Shown: one piece after another, positions 26,327 to 37,700 of the stretch
Numbering within the stretch: position 1 is the first letter of the stretch
Layout of the letters: each line of letters opens with the position of its first letter
Assembly: GCF_003813865.1 (NCBI RefSeq)
Contig: NZ_RMVG01000026.1
Span: forward strand, 1 to 54,652
Direction: 5' to 3'
DNA from: Candidatus Pantoea deserta
Lineage (GTDB): Bacteria; Pseudomonadota; Gammaproteobacteria; Enterobacterales; Enterobacteriaceae
Length of the DNA: 54,652 nucleotides
The notes under the pieces: model-generated
What the model was told of the DNA's origin: nothing
Seen by the model: the letters and a program-made list of their open reading frames with translations, nothing else
Database searches by the model: none
Program-made: the position numbers and the translations under genes

Positions 26327-28339
26327 CTATTTCTCCGCCTTTTTTCCCTTCAGCAGCTTTCTCACCCAGTAGCGGTTTGGGCTGAGCGCGGCCAGCGTTG
26401 CGCCATCCAGCGGCTGCGGTTCGCCGCTCATCTGCGCTGCCAGCACCTCGGCGGCGAGCGGAGCGCTGCACAGGCCACGCGAACCCAGCGCGCCCAGGAC
26501 GAACAATCCGGCATAGTGCGGCGCGTCAGCGATGGTTTCGCCGCGCGCGCGCTGGTCGGGAAGATGCGCGTACTGGGCCAGCGTCGCCGCATAGTCAGGC
26601 AGGCCTCCGGCCATAGGCAGGTGATCGCGCGTGGCGCAGCGCACGCCAATGCGCGCTTCGCCCGCGCTGACGTCCACCTTTTCCGGCCAGCCGCTGTCGG
26701 GCAGACAGTGAAGCAGACGCGCCCGGTTCTGCTGCTGATCGTCCTCGCGGTAGGCGGTCGCGGTGTCGCCGCGATGATAACTGGCTCCGATGCAGTGAGT
26801 GCCGAACTGCGGACTGACCGGGGTCAGATAGCCGTCATAGCAGAGCACGGTGTGTAAGGCATTCAGGCCAGGGGTGCTGGGCACATGACTTACCTGACCG
26901 GATACCGCATAGGTGGGCAGTCTGTCGCTCTGCGGCAGCGCGCTGAGCTGATGACCGGTGGCGAGCACCAGGTTTCGATGCCGCGCGGTTTTGCCGTCGG
27001 CGAAGCGTAGCGTCCAGCTCTGATCATCCTCAGTAAGCTGCGTCAGACGATGCAGCCAGTGAATGCGCAATCCCTGGGTTTCACCGAGCGCCAGCAGACC
27101 GGCGGTCAGCTCCGCAGGCGACAGCCAGCCGCCGAGCGGATAGAAAATGCCGTCCATGCCGAGTTTAACCTGAGCCAGCGCCTCCGCCTCCGCGCAATCG
27201 ACGCCGCGCGCAACGGCTTCTGGCAGCGCCATCGCCAGCATTTGCGCGATTTTGTCGGCGCTTTTTTCATCCCAGCCGAGCTGCAACACGCCGCTCCAGT
27301 GATGTTCATAGCTGACCGGCAGCGCGTCATACAGGCGACGCGCAAAGCAAAAGGCTGCGGGAAAGAAGGTTGCCAGCGCCGGATCGTGCTGATTGAGCAG
27401 CGGATAGAGCGCGCCCTGGCGGTTGCCTGATGCGCCCAGCGCGGCGGCCTCATCGGCGCAATAGAGCGTAACGCGCCAGCCGCGCCGCAGCAGAGCGAGC
27501 GCCAGGGTCGCGCTGGCTACGCCGCCGCCGACAATCGCTACCTCCGCATCCCGCGCTGCCGGACGCGCATACCAGGGACGCGTGGTGGGTAAATCCGGCG
27601 CGTGGGCGAGGGCGCCGCACAGCATTTCGCGCTTGTGGCCGAAACCTTTGCGGCGCGTGACTTCAAACCCCGCCTCCTGCAAACCGCGTCGCACAAAGCC
27701 AGCGGCGGTGAAAGTAGCGAAAGTCGCCCCCGGCCGCGCCAGCTGGGCTATCGCGCGGAACAGCGACGGCGTCCACATATCGGGATTTTTAGCCGGGGCA
27801 AAGCCGTCAAGAAACCAGGCGTCTACCTGGCGATGCAGGCTGTCATCAAAGGTGTCAATCAGCGTATTAATATCGCCCAGCCAGAGATCGAGCGTGACGC
27901 GGCCGCCGTCAAACAGCAGACGCTGACAGCCGGGCAGGGCGACGGGCCACTGCTGTTGCGGCTGTTCCGCCCAGGGATGAAGCTCTGGCCAGCGCTGGTG
28001 CGCCGCGATGAGATCGGCCTGAGTCAGAGGAAATTTTTCCACGCTAATAAAGTGCAGCCGTTGCAGCGTGGCGTCAGGCTGTGCGCGCTGGAAGGCGTCA
28101 AACGCCTGCCACAGCGTCAGGAAGTTGAGGCCTGTTCCAAAGCCGCTTTCCGCCACAATAAACAGATCGCGCGGATGCTGCGTGAAACGCGCCGGTAGAT
28201 CGTTACCGCCCAGAAACACGTAGCGCGTCTCTTCCAGACCGTTGTCGCTGGAATAATAGACGTCATCAAAGGATCGGGAAACAGGTGTACCCTGTTCATT
28301 CCAGCTTAGCTGGGCGTGTTTAACTGGCGTTGATTTCAC
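26327..28339 (-). CDS. mnmC: Bifunctional tRNA-modifying enzyme MnmC
   Basis: MnmC finishes the 5-methylaminomethyl modification of wobble uridine in tRNA. Its FAD domain removes the carboxymethyl group and its SAM domain methylates. The 670-residue protein has the N-terminal methyltransferase motif V-A-E-S-G-F-G-T-G-L-N near residue 65 and W-F-L-D-G-F-A-P-A-K-N-P. The FAD-binding fold starts with I-V-G-G-G-V-A-S-A near residue 265. I use the GTG at 28339 because it gives the E. coli length (668); longer in-frame starts up to 28465 would cross the fabB regulatory region. It is divergent from fabB. Confidence 0.94.
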   Translation of the reverse strand: MKSTPVKHAQLSWNEQGTPVSRSFDDVYYSSDNGLEETRYVFLGGNDLPARFTQHPRDLFIVAESGFGTGLNFLTLWQAFDAFQRAQPDATLQRLHFISVEKFPLTQADLIAAHQRWPELHPWAEQPQQQWPVALPGCQRLLFDGGRVTLDLWLGDINTLIDTFDDSLHRQVDAWFLDGFAPAKNPDMWTPSLFRAIAQLARPGATFATFTAAGFVRRGLQEAGFEVTRRKGFGHKREMLCGALAHAPDLPTTRPWYARPAARDAEVAIVGGGVASATLALALLRRGWRVTLYCADEAAALGASGNRQGALYPLLNQHDPALATFFPAAFCFARRLYDALPVSYEHHWSGVLQLGWDEKSADKIAQMLAMALPEAVARGVDCAEAEALAQVKLGMDGIFYPLGGWLSPAELTAGLLALGETQGLRIHWLHRLTQLTEDDQSWTLRFADGKTARHRNLVLATGHQLSALPQSDRLPTYAVSGQVSHVPSTPGLNALHTVLCYDGYLTPVSPQFGTHCIGASYHRGDTATAYREDDQQQNRARLLHCLPDSGWPEKVDVSAGEARIGVRCATRDHLPMAGGLPDYAATLAQYAHLPDQRARGETIADAPHYAGLFVLGALGSRGLCSAPLAAEVLAAQMSGEPQPLDGATLAALSPNRYWVRKLLKGKKAEK

Positions 28340-28417
28340 GGTAAAGGCTCGTTTTTCAGGCAGTGGCGCGATTTTAGCGACCAGGGTCACATGACGCAAA
28401 TTTACAAAAGGAAATGG

Positions 28418-28433
28418 CTGATCGGACTTGTTC
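28418..28433 (+). promoter_or_regulatory. FadR activator site of fabB
   Basis: CTGATCGGACTTGTTC matches the FadR site known upstream of E. coli fabB, where FadR activates unsaturated fatty acid synthesis. It lies about 62 bases before the start. Confidence 0.75.
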
Positions 28434-28450
28434 GGCGTACAAGTGTAAGC
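28434..28450 (+). promoter_or_regulatory. FabR repressor site of fabB
   Basis: GGCGTACAAGTGTAAGC closely resembles the E. coli FabR palindrome at fabB and directly abuts the FadR site, so the paired activator/repressor arrangement is conserved here. Confidence 0.72.
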
Positions 28451-28494
28451 TAGAGTGCACGTCAATCCAAAAGAAGTGGAATGAGGACAACTGA

Positions 28495-29715
28495 ATGAAA
28501 CGTGCAGTGATTACTGGCCTGGGGATCGTTTCCAGCATTGGTAATAACCAGCAGGAAGTGCTGGCTTCTCTGCGTGAAGGCCGTTCCGGTATTACTTTCT
28601 CTCAGGAGATGAAAGATTCCGGCATGCGTAGTCACGTCTGGGGTAACGTCAAACTGGATACTACCGGCCTTATCGATCGCAAAATTGTGCGTTTCATGAG
28701 TGATGCGTCTATCTATGCTTACCTCTCGATGGAAGAAGCCATTAAAGATTCCGGTCTGACTGACGAGCAGTATCAGAGCAACCCGCGCGTGGGCCTGATT
28801 GCCGGTTCCGGCGGCGGTTCGCCGCGCTTCCAGGTGTTCGGCGCTGACGCCATGCGCAGCCCGCGCGGCCTGAAAGCGGTAGGTCCCTATGTGGTGACCA
28901 AAGCGATGGCGTCTGGCGTTTCCGCCTGCCTCGCCACGCCGTTTAAAATCCACGGCGTCAACTACTCGATCAGCTCTGCCTGCGCGACCTCTGCGCACTG
29001 CATCGGCAACGCGGTCGAGCAGATTCAGCTGGGCAAACAGGACATCGTTTTCGCCGGCGGCGGCGAAGAGCTGTGCTGGGAAATGGCCTGCGAGTTCGAC
29101 GCCATGGGCGCGCTCTCTACCAAATATAACGAGTCGCCGGAAAAAGCGTCCCGTACCTATGACAGCGAGCGCGACGGCTTTGTTATCGCTGGCGGCGGCG
29201 GCATGGTCGTGGTCGAAGAGCTGGAGCACGCGCTGGCGCGCGGCGCGCACATCTATGCCGAGATCGTTGGCTACGGCGCGACCTCTGACGGCGCGGATAT
29301 GGTGGCGCCATCGGGCGAAGGCGCGGTGCGCTGCATGAAAATGGCGATGAATGGCGTTGATACCCCTATCGACTACCTCAACAGCCACGGCACCTCCACG
29401 CCGGTAGGCGACGTGAAAGAGCTGGGCGCGATCCGCGAAGTCTTCGGCGACAACACCCCGGCTATCTCCGCCACCAAAGCGATGACCGGCCACTCGCTGG
29501 GCGCGGCGGGCGTTCAGGAAGCCATCTACACCCTGCTGATGCTGGAGCACGGCTTTATCGCGCCGAGCATCAACATCGAATCGCTGGACCCGGCGGCGGA
29601 AGGCATGAATATCGTCACTAAGCCGACGGAAAAAGCGCTGACTACCGTGATGTCTAACAGCTTCGGCTTCGGCGGCACCAACGCCACGCTGACGATGCGT
29701 AAGTTTCAGGCGTAA
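28495..29715 (+). CDS. fabB: 3-oxoacyl-ACP synthase I FabB
   Basis: FabB elongates acyl-ACP by condensation with malonyl-ACP and is essential for unsaturated fatty acids. The 406-residue protein has the catalytic triad at the E. coli positions: Cys163 in S-S-A-C-A-T-S-A-H-C, His298 in N-S-H-G-T-S-T-P-V-G-D, and His333 in M-T-G-H-S-L-G-A-A-G. Length equals E. coli. The ribosome site GAGGAC is clear. FadR and FabR sites lie upstream and a strong terminator follows. It marks the left edge of the accessory toxin region. Confidence 0.97.
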   Translation: MKRAVITGLGIVSSIGNNQQEVLASLREGRSGITFSQEMKDSGMRSHVWGNVKLDTTGLIDRKIVRFMSDASIYAYLSMEEAIKDSGLTDEQYQSNPRVGLIAGSGGGSPRFQVFGADAMRSPRGLKAVGPYVVTKAMASGVSACLATPFKIHGVNYSISSACATSAHCIGNAVEQIQLGKQDIVFAGGGEELCWEMACEFDAMGALSTKYNESPEKASRTYDSERDGFVIAGGGGMVVVEELEHALARGAHIYAEIVGYGATSDGADMVAPSGEGAVRCMKMAMNGVDTPIDYLNSHGTSTPVGDVKELGAIREVFGDNTPAISATKAMTGHSLGAAGVQEAIYTLLMLEHGFIAPSINIESLDPAAEGMNIVTKPTEKALTTVMSNSFGFGGTNATLTMRKFQA

Positions 29716-29733
29716 TCTACGTCAGATCTCTTT

Positions 29734-29760
29734 AAGGGCCGGTTAATCCGGCCTTTTTTA
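29734..29760 (+). terminator. fabB terminator
   Basis: The stem GGCCGG/CCGGCC, extended by A-T pairs, has a five-base loop and is followed by six T. Confidence 0.88.
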
Positions 29761-29984
29761 TTTCCTGCCTTCGTTTCCCCGCTCTCTTCTCCCCGTTTTA
29801 GCGATGGTCATTCTGTTTGCAAAATGCATGATATATTATTGTTAATATTCATGATGTTACATGAATTCCAGGATGGAGCTATTCGTGTTTAACGCAAACG
29901 CATGGCGTTCTTGCATTATTCTTTCGTGAAGGAATAATACGCAAAATTTTACAAAATATTGCAATTCACGGACAGACACCCTCC
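29761..29984 (+). promoter_or_regulatory. AT-rich leader of the cdi locus with hairpin
   Basis: The 224 bases before cdiB are AT-rich, unlike the core genes. Three CATGA elements lie between 29827 and 29870, two of them forming an imperfect inverted repeat around ATTATTGTTA. A 10-base-pair hairpin TTATTCTTTC/GAAGGAATAA with a two-base loop lies at 29916-29937. No convincing sigma70 promoter stands out. Silencing of such AT-rich leaders by H-NS is common, but that is inference here. Confidence 0.45.
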
Positions 29985-31697
29985 ATGGAAAGGACTTTTT
30001 TATCTGGCTCTCCCTGCCTGATGCTGGCGCTGCTGATAACCTGTGCATGCCCGGCCCTGGCCGCCGTCTTATCTGGCGCGGCGGCTGTCGACGCCGTTTC
30101 TCTGGATGCGAATGAACAGCTACGCCAGCAGGCGCGTGAACGTGCTCTGCAAGCGCAACGTGCTCCGCAGGCCGATGTGCGTCTTCCGCGTCCAGACCAG
30201 ACAGAACCTCGTTATCCAGCCGATGAGCAGCTTTGCTTTATTATCAATCACTTGTCTCTGGTGGGCGAATCAGCCGAGCGATTTCAGTGGGCGCTTGATG
30301 CCTCGGCAGATGCGCAAGGCCGCTGCCTGGGCGGCAAGGGGATCAGGCTCGCGATTAACAAAGTGCAAAACGTTATCCTGGCGCGAGGCTTCGTCACCAC
30401 GCGCGTCATGGCGCAGGAGCAGGATCTGACTCAAGGCGTCCTCACGCTTACCTTACAGCCCGGACGCATCAGCGCCATTCGCTTTAAAGAGCCGGTCTCC
30501 TGGCGCGGACGTCTGTGGAACGCCATTCCTGTTTCTTCGGGGGATATTCTCAACCTGCGTGATATTGAACAGGGGCTGGAAAACCTGAAACGCGTTCCCA
30601 GCGCCAGCGCCGATATCAGCATTGTTCCCGGCGAGCACGACGCCACCAGTGATTTACAGGTCAGCTGGCAGGAAAAACGCCCGGTAAGGCTGAACCTGGG
30701 GCTGGACGACAGCGGCTCCACCAGCACAGGGCGCTATCTTAGCTCTGCTACGCTGGCGGTTGATGCCCCGCTGGCACAGAACGATCTCTTTTATGTGAAC
30801 ATGGGTAAAAGCCTGTTCGATCGCGGTCCCTACGGCAACCGTTCGCACGTGCTTAACTACTTTTTTCCCTGGGGTTACTGGGCAGTTTCCGCAGGTTACA
30901 ACGACTATACCTATCATCAGAACATCCCCAACGCTAACGAAGTCCTGCGTTATAACGGCAAAAGCGACAGTTTTCAGCTAACGCTTTCCCGCTTGCTCTA
31001 CCGCGACCAGTCGCACAAAACCACGCTTAATGCGCGTGTCTATCGTCAGCACTCTACTAATTCAGTCAATGGTATCGATATAAGCCAGCAAAAGCGCCGT
31101 ACGGCGGGCTGGGAGCTGGGACTAAGCCAGCGTAGCTATTTTAGTCAGGCCACGCTGGATGCCGCTGTCAACTGGCGGCGCGGCACTGGCGCGTTTAATG
31201 CCTTACGCGCGCCGGAAGAGGACACCCATAGCGGCAGCGCGAGAGCCGGTATGCTGCTCGGTGATGTGAGTGTAAATCAGCCCTTCACCCTGGCAGAACA
31301 GCCGTGGCGAATCTATTCCGCGCTACGCGGTCAGTGGAGCAAGCAGGCGCTGACGCCGCAGGATCGCATGGCGATTGCGGGACGCTACACGGTGCGCGGT
31401 TTTGACGGTGAGCAGATGCTGTCTGGCGAAAAAGGGCTGCTCTGGCGCAATGAAATTGCCTGGAATGTGCTGTCGCGCGGGCAAGAACTTTATCTGGCTG
31501 CGGATTACGGCCAGGTAAATGGTCCGGGAACACGCTATCTGCCGGGCCGCCATCTGGCGGGGAGCGCGCTGGGCGTGCGCGGCGCGCTGTGGGGCCACTT
31601 GAGCTATGACCTTTTTGCTGGCGTCCCGCTCTCTAAGCCAGAAGGGTTTCACACCTCAGGTGCCACGGCGGGCTTTAGCCTCAGTCTGGAAATCTAA
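29985..31697 (+). CDS. cdiB: CdiB two-partner secretion transporter
   Basis: CdiB is an Omp85/TpsB-family outer-membrane barrel that exports its partner CdiA. The 570-residue precursor has a signal peptide (hydrophobic residues about 13-27, ending A-L-A-A), a Gln/Arg-rich linker, and two POTRA domains (residues about 80-160 and 165-230; I-S-A-I-R-F lies at the junction). A 16-strand barrel follows. The loop-6 motif V-R-G-F is present in R-Y-T-V-R-G-F-D-G-E. It ends with an aromatic/hydrophobic strand, S-L-S-L-E-I. There is no clear ribosome site before the ATG at 29985; an internal Met at 30021 would still give a signal peptide. cdiA follows after 69 bases. Confidence 0.9.
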   Translation: MERTFLSGSPCLMLALLITCACPALAAVLSGAAAVDAVSLDANEQLRQQARERALQAQRAPQADVRLPRPDQTEPRYPADEQLCFIINHLSLVGESAERFQWALDASADAQGRCLGGKGIRLAINKVQNVILARGFVTTRVMAQEQDLTQGVLTLTLQPGRISAIRFKEPVSWRGRLWNAIPVSSGDILNLRDIEQGLENLKRVPSASADISIVPGEHDATSDLQVSWQEKRPVRLNLGLDDSGSTSTGRYLSSATLAVDAPLAQNDLFYVNMGKSLFDRGPYGNRSHVLNYFFPWGYWAVSAGYNDYTYHQNIPNANEVLRYNGKSDSFQLTLSRLLYRDQSHKTTLNARVYRQHSTNSVNGIDISQQKRRTAGWELGLSQRSYFSQATLDAAVNWRRGTGAFNALRAPEEDTHSGSARAGMLLGDVSVNQPFTLAEQPWRIYSALRGQWSKQALTPQDRMAIAGRYTVRGFDGEQMLSGEKGLLWRNEIAWNVLSRGQELYLAADYGQVNGPGTRYLPGRHLAGSALGVRGALWGHLSYDLFAGVPLSKPEGFHTSGATAGFSLSLEI

Positions 31698-31766
31698 TCT
31701 TAAACCGCGCGGCGGCCCACTGCTGTCGTGGGGTTAACGGATGAATTTTTTACACGGATGTAATAA

Positions 31767-34700
31767 ATGAACAAACATTGCTATCGCCTGATCTTCAGCC
31801 GTACTCATGGAGAACTGCGCGTCGTGTCTGAGCTGGCGCGCAGTTGCAGTACCGAACCGGGGCAACGTCGCGGCACCGGCGCGCCGCGTCTTTGGGTGAC
31901 GCTGCGCCGAACGGTCTGGCTACTCGGTCTGGCGATGTTTGCTGGACCCGCAACAGCAGGCATTGTGGCTGATGGACGCGCCGCGCCAGGCCAGAGACCA
32001 GAGGTGATAGCGACGCAGAATGGTTTACCCCAGGTCAATATTGTCGCCCCGAATCAGGCCGGTGTGTCGCATAACCAGTATCAGCAGTTCGATGTTGATC
32101 AGAAAGGCGCCATCCTCAACAACTCAGCGAGGATGACCTCCACGCAGATGGCGGGGATGATTCAGGGTAACCCTAACCTGCGTCCTGACGCCGCACCGGC
32201 GAAGATTATTCTCAACGAAGTCAACAGTAACAACCCCAGCCAGCTGCGTGGCTTTATGGAGGTGGCAGGCGGACGGGCGCAGGTGATTGTGGCTAATCCG
32301 GCAGGGATTGTCTGTAACGGCTGCGGCACCATCAATGCAGGCCGCATGACGCTGACGACCGGCAAACCACAGCTCAATGCAGATGGCAGCCTGGCAGGCT
32401 ACCAGGTTGAGCGTGGTGTCGTTCGTGTCGAAGGCGGCGGTCTCAATGGCGATGCGCGCCACGATACTGAATATGTCGATGTTCTGGCGCGTGCGGTTGA
32501 GATTAACGCGGGCGTCTGGGCGAAAGAACAGGTATCGGTAGTTGCTGGTCGCAACCGGGTAAGCGCCGATGGCGTGACGGCGACGTCTCTGGCGAGTGAC
32601 GGCAGCGCCAGGCCTGAAGTGGCGATAGATATGGGGCAGATGGGCGGCATGTACAGCGGCCATATCCGCATGGTGGGGACTGAAGCGGGCATCGGGGTAC
32701 GTAACCAGGGCGGGCATCTGCAAGCGGCAAAAACGCTGATTGTCACCAGCGAAGGCAAACTCAGCTGGCAGCCAGGCGCGCAGGAGAGCATGACCGAGGC
32801 AGGCGGCGATATCCAGTTAACCGCCAGAGATGATATTGACCATCAGGGCAAACTCTACAGCGGCGGTATGCTCAGCGTTAAGAGCCGTAACGGTAAGATT
32901 ACCCACTCCGGCACGCTGGCGGCAGCCGGCAATGTTCAGCTGACTGCCGCCAGCGGCATTGAAAGCCGTGGGAATTTACTGGCGGGCAGCGATGTTACCG
33001 GCCAGCTTGTACGCGATGCCGATCTGCTACTGGAGAGTCAGGGGGATATTCAGGCGAGCGGCGCGCTGCTGAGTAAAAAACAGGTTCAGCCAGGCAGCGC
33101 GCAGGTGGATGTCAGCGGCGCGCCGCCTGGCGCCGGCCGCATAACGCTGAACGCGCGTCAGGGGAACGTGGTGCTGCGTCAGGCAGTAGTAGATAGCCGC
33201 GAGCTGCTGATTAATGCCGCTGGCGACGTTGATGCGCGACAGGCGCAGGTCAGGAGCGCCCGATGGGATGTCTCCGCGAGTCAGCTATTCAATCAGCAAG
33301 CCGTCTGGACGCAGACGGGCGGTGAGGTGAGTCGCTTCGCGCTGTCCGGCCTGCTGGATAACAGCGACGGCACTGTGGAGGCTCAGACGCTGACGCTGAC
33401 ATCAGGGGCGCTGAATAACCAACGCGGTCGGCTGGTGGCACTCGATGGCGCGGCGCAAAACTGGCGAGTGAGCGGGCTGCTGGATAACCGTCATGGCGAG
33501 CTGGGCAGCAACGGCGATCTGTCGCTTGAAGCCAGTCGTTTCAACAATCAGGGCGGCACGATACAAAGCCGTTCGTCTCTTGCTTTCATAACCGGCGGCG
33601 ACCTCGACAACGCATCGGGTAATCTGCTGGCTGGTCAGGCTCTGCGCATCAGCGCAGACGGTATGCTGAATAATCAATCCGGTACGCTTACCGGCGACAG
33701 GATCCAGCTGAGCGCGCAGCGACTGAATAATAATAAGGGAACATTATCTTCCGCAAAAGCGCTGACGCTGAAGGCGCGTCAGGACATCGACAACACGCAG
33801 GGCATTCTGATTGCCGGTGAAAATCTGAACGTGAATACCGAAGGCGAACTCCTCAACGACGGCGGCACGCTTCAGGGAAGCGGACAGGCCACGCTTACGG
33901 CAAAAGGCGTCAGTAACCAGGCTGGCAAGATACTTAGCGGTCAGCAACTCAGGCTCACGGCATCAGAGCGGCTTGATAACCGCAGCGGTGAAATCAGCGG
34001 TGAGTGGTTAACGCTAACCACATGCAGGATGAATAATGCGCAGGGGAAAGTCATTGCCCGGCAGGCGTTGAGCCTTACTGCGCAGCAGTCGCTGAACAAT
34101 GCTGGCGGCCTGCTGGAAGCGGGCAGCATCCTGAACGCGCGCAGCGAGGGCGACTGGGATAATCACGAGGGAACCGCGCAGGGCGGCAGTGAGGTGAGCG
34201 CCTCTGCGCGCGAATTTAATAACACCGGCGGTCGGTTACAGTCCGCTGGCAACCTGACGCTCGACAGCGCAGGCGACATCATTAACCGCACGGGAAAAAT
34301 CACCGCGCAGAACAGGCTGGTGGTCAACTGGGCGGCAACAGATTTACTGGATAATGATGGCGGATCGCTGCAAAGCGGCAGCGATTTATCACTACGCGGA
34401 GGACAGCTCAACAATCGCCAGTCCGGGCTGGTGCTGAGCCAGCAGACCATCTCGCTCGATCTGGCAGGCGACTGGGATAACAGCGGAGGCACGCTTGTCG
34501 GTAAGGGCAACACGCGGGTGCGTGCGGCAAGCCTGCATAATCATCAGGGAAAAGTACACAGCGGTGGGATACTGACGCTCAAAACAGCGTCGCTCGACAA
34601 CAGTGAACAGGGAAAGATCAGCAGCCAGACAACGCTGGATATGCAGAGTGACTACCTCACCAATCGAGACGGCGGCCTGATACTGGGCACTGATAACACC

Positions 34701-37700
34701 TCAGTCACCGCGCGCAACATAGATAACAGAGGCGGGCGGATGCAAAGCGCCAGCGCTATGACGATTTCGGGTGTGGTGCAACTCGATAACCGTCAGGGGC
34801 AGATTCTCGCAAACGGCGCGCTCAATATTGCTGCTGAATGGTCAGCAACGGATTCACTGCTCTCTTTGCTCAACCAGCAGGGCCAGATTAGAAGTGGTGA
34901 TGCGCTGACATTGCGCACCCGCACCCTGGATAACCAGAACGGTACGCTGCTTGGGCTGCGGTCACTGACGCTGAGTGCGCAGCAGGACTATAGCCGCAGC
35001 GCGGGTGAAACTATTGGCAGCAACGGCACAGTCGCGTTCTCTGTCAGCGGCGTCTTTAGCAACCTGGCTGACTGGCTGCTGCCGGGCAACCTGAATCTCA
35101 CGGCTGCCAGCATTATTAACCCGGCTACGCTGGCGGGCAAAACCGTCGCGCTGACAACCGCTCTTATGCGAAACAGCGGACGGCTTGAAGCGGACAAGCT
35201 GACGCTGAATGTTGATACTCTGGACAATGCGGCTGCGCTGATGGGCGATCACATTACTGTCCAGGGTCGCGTTATTGATAACCACGGTGCAGCAGCCGTT
35301 ATTGCCGCTACCGACAGCCTGACGCTACGGGCTGGGGAACAGTTGCTCAACCGTGACGGCGCGCTGCTCTACAGCGGCGATCGCCTGAATTTGCACAGTG
35401 ACGACCTGATTGAAAACCGGGCCAGTTCTATTGAGGCCGATGGGGATGTCACGATAGAAGCCGCGCGTCTGGAGAACCTTCGTACCGGGCTGGTTATCGA
35501 GCGCGAAGCTGAGCAGAGCGATTACAAATGGCATCGTTATAACTACTACTGGCGTTCATATGGTTCAGCAGTAAATACAGATAAGAGCAGTATGGCGTCA
35601 ACTACCCAGCAGCTAACCTTCCAGGATGACATCGCGGCGCAAGCTAACCCCTATGGCACGCTACTTGCCATCGACGAGCCTGGTAAGCGCGCCAAAGTCC
35701 GCGTTAAAAACATTCAGGGTCAGATGATCGATCTGTGGATTAATTACCTGGCTCTGAAGCCCAGCGAGGATGGCAGCTATGCTATGACGTTTTATGAGAC
35801 TCGTGGCTTTCGACAGCGTAACGTCCCAACACCTTACCAAAATACGGTATGGCGTGAGCATAATATTGGCCGTCTTGAACAGTGGGATCCTGATAAGCAT
35901 ATCGATATCGACAATGCGCCATTCGTTACCGACTACAGCAATTTTCGTGAACGTACTGTGACCGGCACGCTTGCCCGCGATCGGCTGGTGAGTGAAGGCG
36001 TCGGCGCCCGTATTCTGGCGGGCGGCAATATGACGCTGCATACTTCCAGACAACTGTTGAACGACGCCAGCGTCATCACGGCGAACGGCAATCTTACGCA
36101 GAGCGGCGGCGGGCAGGTTGAGAATCGCGGCTACTCCGTTAATGAACGACGTCAGGAAGTGATTGTCGATCACTATGATAAAGATACGCAACACTGGTAC
36201 CCCACGTTCAACCTCGATGAGACCACGGCGCTGACCACTATAGACGGCGTCATCACTGGCAACGGCAATGTTGCGATTAACGGCGCCAGCATTACCAACA
36301 CCACGGATAGTCAGGCGCAAATCAGCCAGCTTGAAGCAGCCCTGCAAGCCGTGGATGCTGAAAGGGCAGAATATGAGCGTAATCCGCTGGCCTTTACGGC
36401 AGAGGAGGCGGCTTATCAGACGGGTGACATGCAATTCGGCGCAGGCGGTACGATCTCTCCCCTCAGACATCCGTTGTTGCCCGCCGAGCTGGCGCTGACA
36501 GCGTTACAGCATCTGGACAAAGTGGCGACATCGATTCCGGATAATAGCCTGTTCCGCCAGCAGATAGCGCCGGGTAGTCCTTTCCTGGTGGTCACCGATG
36601 AACGTTTCACCAGCCGCGATAAATTTATCAGCAGCGATTATCTGCTCAGTCGTGTCGGTTATGACCCATCTCAGGCTCATAAACGCCTGGGGGACGGTTT
36701 CTATGAGCAGCGCCTGGTGCGTGAACAGGTACTGGCGCTTACCGGCAAGCCCTCCGTTAAAGGATGGGATGCAATGGAGCAGTACCAGCAGCTTATGAAT
36801 AACGGCAGCAAGGTTGCACAGGATTTTCATCTGGAGCCTGGCGTGGCGCTGACGCCTGAACAGATCGCGGCTCTGCAACAGGATATTGTCTGGCTGGTGA
36901 GCGAAACCGTGGACACTGCCAGCGGCTCACAGACAGTCTGGCTGCCGAAAGTTTATCTGGCCCCGACCACGCTGCGCCTGACTGGCGACGGGGCGGTAAT
37001 CGGTGGCGGCAATCTGCAACTTTCAGCGGAAAGCGTGACGAATGCGGGAAATCTTTTTGCCGACAAAGCCCTTTCCGTGGATGCCGGGTCTTTCCTGCAC
37101 CAGGGCGGCGATATCAGCGCTGACAGCATAAGCGTGCAGGCCGACACGCTGGCAATGAGTACCAACCTTCAGGATGCGCTACGTCAGGCGACCATGAACG
37201 CCGCTGATATTACTCTTGGCGGAACGGATATTCGACTGGTTGGGGCGAAGCTCGACGCTACGGGCGATCTGAACCTGAGTGCGCGCAACAGTCTTGATAT
37301 TCTGGCTGCGACAAGCAGTCGCAGCGCCGATCTGGAGGTCATCTCCGGCGCGATGGGCAACCGTACCAACAGCGGTATGGAAGAAGCGGGTTCGCGCATG
37401 GCGCACATCAGCGGCGAGTGGCAGCAGGCGTCAGGCAGCGAACTGAAAGCGGGCGTTAACCTTTCCCTGACTGCCGGACAGGATATTACCCTGCGCGGCA
37501 GCCAGGCCAGCGCAGGCGGCACGGCTCAGCTTCAGGCGGGCGGCGATATTCGTCTGATGGCTGAGACGACCACCAACCGCACGCATCTTGAGGCCGACAG
37601 CAGCACCTCGTCGGTCAGCAACAGCCGGGAAGAAGATCGATTGCTGCTCAGCACGCTGAGCGGCGACAGAGGCGTGCGCCTGGTGGCAGGTCAGCAGCTG

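Noticed and set aside
28462..29550. A 362-codon minus-strand open frame
   Set aside because: It lies antisense to fabB, whose catalytic residues and regulation are clear. The frame is open only because of the codon bias of fabB, and its composition is rich in His, Arg and Ala.
33360..35490. Regular repeats in cdiA as a possible CRISPR or tandem DNA repeat
   Set aside because: The periodicity is at protein level (FHA-type repeats such as L-D-N-x-x-G and L-x-N-x-G-G); the DNA units are diverged and there are no spacers.
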